Assembly (NCBI GenBank): GCA_031428675.1
Contig: JANOYC010000040.1
Span: 1 to 64,000 of the forward strand
Length of the DNA stretch: 64,000 bases
From: JANOYC01 sp031428675
GTDB taxonomy: Bacteria > Actinomycetota > Actinomycetes > Actinomycetales > Microbacteriaceae
Reading direction: 5' to 3'
In this document: positions 62,123-64,000 of the stretch, piece by piece
How the letters are laid out: each line of letters begins with the position of its first letter
Numbering within the stretch: the stretch's first letter is position 1
Notes under the pieces: generated by a model
Databases searched by the model: none
What the model saw: only the letters and a program-made list of their open reading frames with translations
Told to the model about the DNA's origin: nothing
Program-made: the position numbers and the translations under genes

Positions 62123-63328
62123 ATGGACTGGCAAACACCCGAAGACACCGTGCCCTCGGCCTTCATCACGGAAGCGAACGCGCGCGCCCTCCTCGGCAAA
62201 CCCCCGGCGACCGGGGCGTGGCGTGAGGGCGACCCCGTCGGCAACCGCCGATTTGTGTCCATCGGCGGAATCGACATGGAACGGGGCGACTCGCTGCCCT
62301 CGGTGCGGGTCGCCTACGAGACGTTCGGCGAGCTCAATGCTGCGCGTTCCAATGCCATTCTGGTTCTGCACGCCCTCACCGGCGACAGCCACCTGACCGG
62401 ACTTCCCGGACCCGGACATCCGACTGCTGGCTGGTGGAGCGGACTGATCGGGCCAGGCAAGGCGATCGACACCAATCAGTGGTTCGTGGTCGCCCCGAAT
62501 ATGCTCGGCGGGTGCCAAGGCACCACCGGCCCCGCCTCGCACGCGCCCGATGGCGCGGAATGGGGACCTCGCTTTCCGTTCGTGACCATCCGCGACCAGG
62601 TAGCCGTGCAAGCAGCCTTTTCCGACACCATAGGCATCGATACCTGGGCAGCGGTACTCGGCGGGTCGATGGGTGGCATGCAGGCCATCGAGTGGGCGAT
62701 CACGCATCCGAGCCGAGTGGAACGCGTGGCAGTGCTCGCGGCACCCGCGGTGAGCAACGCCGATCAGATCGCCCTCAATTCGGTGCAACTCGAGGCGATT
62801 CGCATGGACCCGCTGTTCGCCGCCGGGCAGTACTACGAGGCTGCCGACGGCGACGGGCCCCACCGTGGACTTGCTCTCGCACGACGAATGGCTCTGCTCA
62901 ATTACCGGTCGCCCACCGAACTCAATGACCGGTTCGAACGCAGTTGGCAAAGCGGTCTGTCTCCCCTCGGCGGGGGCGGTCGATACGCGGTGGAGAGTTA
63001 CCTCGACTTCCATGGCAACAAGTTCACTCGCCGATTCGACGCCAACAGTTACATCACCCTCGTCGAAGCCATGAACTCGCACGACGTCGGACGCGATCGC
63101 GGCGGCGTCGCCGCAGCTCTCTCCCGGGTGACCGCGCAATGCCTCGTTCTCGGGATCACGTCCGACCGACTTTTTCCCGTTGCCGACCAGATCGTGATCG
63201 CCCGTCACCTTCCCTCAACGATCGACGATGGCGAAGCAGTCGTCATCGAATCGGATTTCGGACACGACGGATTCCTCATCGAAGACGCTCGCGTCGGCCC
63301 CCATATTGGGCGTCTTTTGGGGGCGTGA
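62123..63328 (+). CDS. metX: Homoserine O-acetyltransferase
   Basis: 401 residues. Alpha/beta-hydrolase fold with nucleophile GGSMGGMQAIEW, Asp in GITSDRLFP and His in GHDGFLIE; NMLGGCQGTTGP is the family oxyanion/substrate block. It acetylates homoserine (from hom at 38866) for metY. The stop codon lies in a hairpin (63318-63340). Confidence 0.95.
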   Translation: MDWQTPEDTVPSAFITEANARALLGKPPATGAWREGDPVGNRRFVSIGGIDMERGDSLPSVRVAYETFGELNAARSNAILVLHALTGDSHLTGLPGPGHPTAGWWSGLIGPGKAIDTNQWFVVAPNMLGGCQGTTGPASHAPDGAEWGPRFPFVTIRDQVAVQAAFSDTIGIDTWAAVLGGSMGGMQAIEWAITHPSRVERVAVLAAPAVSNADQIALNSVQLEAIRMDPLFAAGQYYEAADGDGPHRGLALARRMALLNYRSPTELNDRFERSWQSGLSPLGGGGRYAVESYLDFHGNKFTRRFDANSYITLVEAMNSHDVGRDRGGVAAALSRVTAQCLVLGITSDRLFPVADQIVIARHLPSTIDDGEAVVIESDFGHDGFLIEDARVGPHIGRLLGA

Positions 63329-63340
63329 AACATGCCCCCA
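63318..63340 (+). terminator. Hairpin at the end of metX
   Basis: TGGGGGC (63318-63324) pairs with GCCCCCA (63334-63340) around a 9-nt loop that contains the metX stop. It is followed by GTTCGGGTTT, a weak T run. Likely a terminator of the metYX transcript, strength uncertain. Confidence 0.55.
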
Positions 63341-63357
63341 GTTCGGGTTTGCGGGCC

Positions 63358-63383
63358 TTGACAACACGCCCCCTCGGTAGAAT
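63358..63383 (+). promoter_or_regulatory. Candidate promoter of the response regulator gene
   Basis: A perfect TTGACA (63358-63363) is followed by TAGAAT (63378-63383) after only 14 bp; this spacing is short for a sigma-70 promoter, so either the -35 or the -10 may be chance. GGGGGAAA then forms the ribosome site before the ATG at 63402. Confidence 0.4.
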
Positions 63384-63401
63384 TGGCGCGGGGGAAACAA
63401 C

Positions 63402-64000
63402 ATGGGAACTGCACTTTCGTCGCGCAACGCGATCATTCGCGTTGCGATCGTCGACGATCATCGGCTCGTGCTCGACGGGCTGCAAGCGCGCTTGAATCAG
63501 CGCTCGCTCGGGCTGTCGGTCGTCATCGCCGAATCGTCGTGGAACGCGCTTCTGACCCACCCCGATTTCCCCGTCGACGTGGTCGTCATCGACCTGCACC
63601 TCGACGACACCATCCCGATCGCCACCAAAGTGCGCGCCCTACTCACCGCCGGCGTCGCGACCGTCGTCATGAGCAGGCACTCCGATTCCACCTCCGTGTC
63701 AGCAGCCATCCGCGCCGGAGCGCTCGGCTTCGTGCCCAAGACCGAATCGAGCACCGAGCTCATCGCGGCGATCCGGGCCGCGGCAGCACACAAGCGTCAC
63801 GTTCCTGATGTTCACAGCGAGGCAGTCGAGCAGATCGCCGCCACGCCCGATCCGAAACTCGGGCGTCAAGAACTTCGTGCACTCGTGCTCTACGCCGGAG
63901 GCCGTTCGATTCGAGAAGTCGCCGCCGAAATGCGCACCACGGAAGAGACCGTCAAGTCGTACATCAAGCGCGGTCGAGGCAAGTACCGCCAGATCGGCAT
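63402..64000 (+). CDS. NarL/FixJ-type response regulator, cut by the right edge
   Basis: 199 codons are visible. Receiver domain: VAIVDDHRLVLDGL (acidic pocket), phospho-acceptor Asp in VVVIDLHLDD, switch Ser in VVMSRHSD and Lys in GFVPKTE. A LuxR-type helix-turn-helix follows (about 155 onward: LGRQELRAL, SIREVAAEMRTTEETVKSYI); it is incomplete by a few residues. The sensor kinase would be expected nearby outside the window. Confidence 0.92.
   Translation, partial: MGTALSSRNAIIRVAIVDDHRLVLDGLQARLNQRSLGLSVVIAESSWNALLTHPDFPVDVVVIDLHLDDTIPIATKVRALLTAGVATVVMSRHSDSTSVSAAIRAGALGFVPKTESSTELIAAIRAAAAHKRHVPDVHSEAVEQIAATPDPKLGRQELRALVLYAGGRSIREVAAEMRTTEETVKSYIKRGRGKYRQIG

Overview
The window looks like chromosomal DNA of a high-GC actinobacterium, most likely order Micrococcales and probably Microbacteriaceae. 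The grounds are GC-rich codons, many GTG starts, short 4-bp ATGA/GTGA gene overlaps, and a gene order (argS-lysA-hom-thrC-thrB-rho-prfA-prmC-tsaC-wecA-atpI-atpBEFHAGDC) that I know from Mycobacterium tuberculosis. No phylogenetic search was possible, so the family-level placement is inference.

Region 1 (1-14.6 kb, all minus strand) is a nine-gene signalling and cell-surface operon. Read in transcription order it encodes a small FHA protein, a PP2C phosphatase, a membrane Ser/Thr kinase, a 1985-residue surface protein (propeller-like part, Ig/cadherin-like repeats, fibronectin III), a MoxR AAA+ ATPase, a DUF58 protein, a TgpA-like transglutaminase that has lost its catalytic Cys and His, a zinc-ribbon FHA protein, and the start of a membrane protein resembling FtsK/EccC ATPases that runs off the left edge. 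This is the best candidate in the window for a poorly described system.

Region 2 (14.6-23 kb) holds an amine-catabolism cluster (aldehyde dehydrogenase; divergent Lrp regulator, class III aminotransferase, FAD oxidoreductase), then a YceI protein, a membrane-anchored HExxH/coiled-coil protein, and two alkylation-repair genes (ogt, tag) that overlap yaaA tail to tail.

Region 3 (23-43.4 kb, minus strand) is housekeeping: F-type ATP synthase, cell-wall glycan initiation (wecA), translation factors (tsaC, prmC, prfA), rho, threonine/lysine biosynthesis and argS. Two genes here, atpB and prmC, seem to need CTG start codons. rpmE is missing from its usual place between rho and prfA.

Region 4 (43.4-50.8 kb) is accessory. 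tRNA-Arg(CCG) is followed by about 1 kb of gene debris (a DUF4262-like fragment, the C-terminus of a tyrosine recombinase, and a second copy of the 3' half of the tRNA sharing a 19-bp exact repeat), i.e. the scar of an integrated element. Then come glycerate kinase, a RamB/PrpR-type regulator and the divergent GTP-dependent PEP carboxykinase, with two related hairpin elements in the gaps.

Region 5 (50.8-64 kb) holds a SigE-type sigma factor with a membrane partner; a pspA, enoyl-CoA hydratase, flavin disulfide reductase, HExxH protein, SDR string; a minus-strand GNAT, ung, peptidase E, SDR set; an acyltransferase; metY and metX (homoserine acetylation and sulfhydrylation); and a NarL-type response regulator cut by the right edge.
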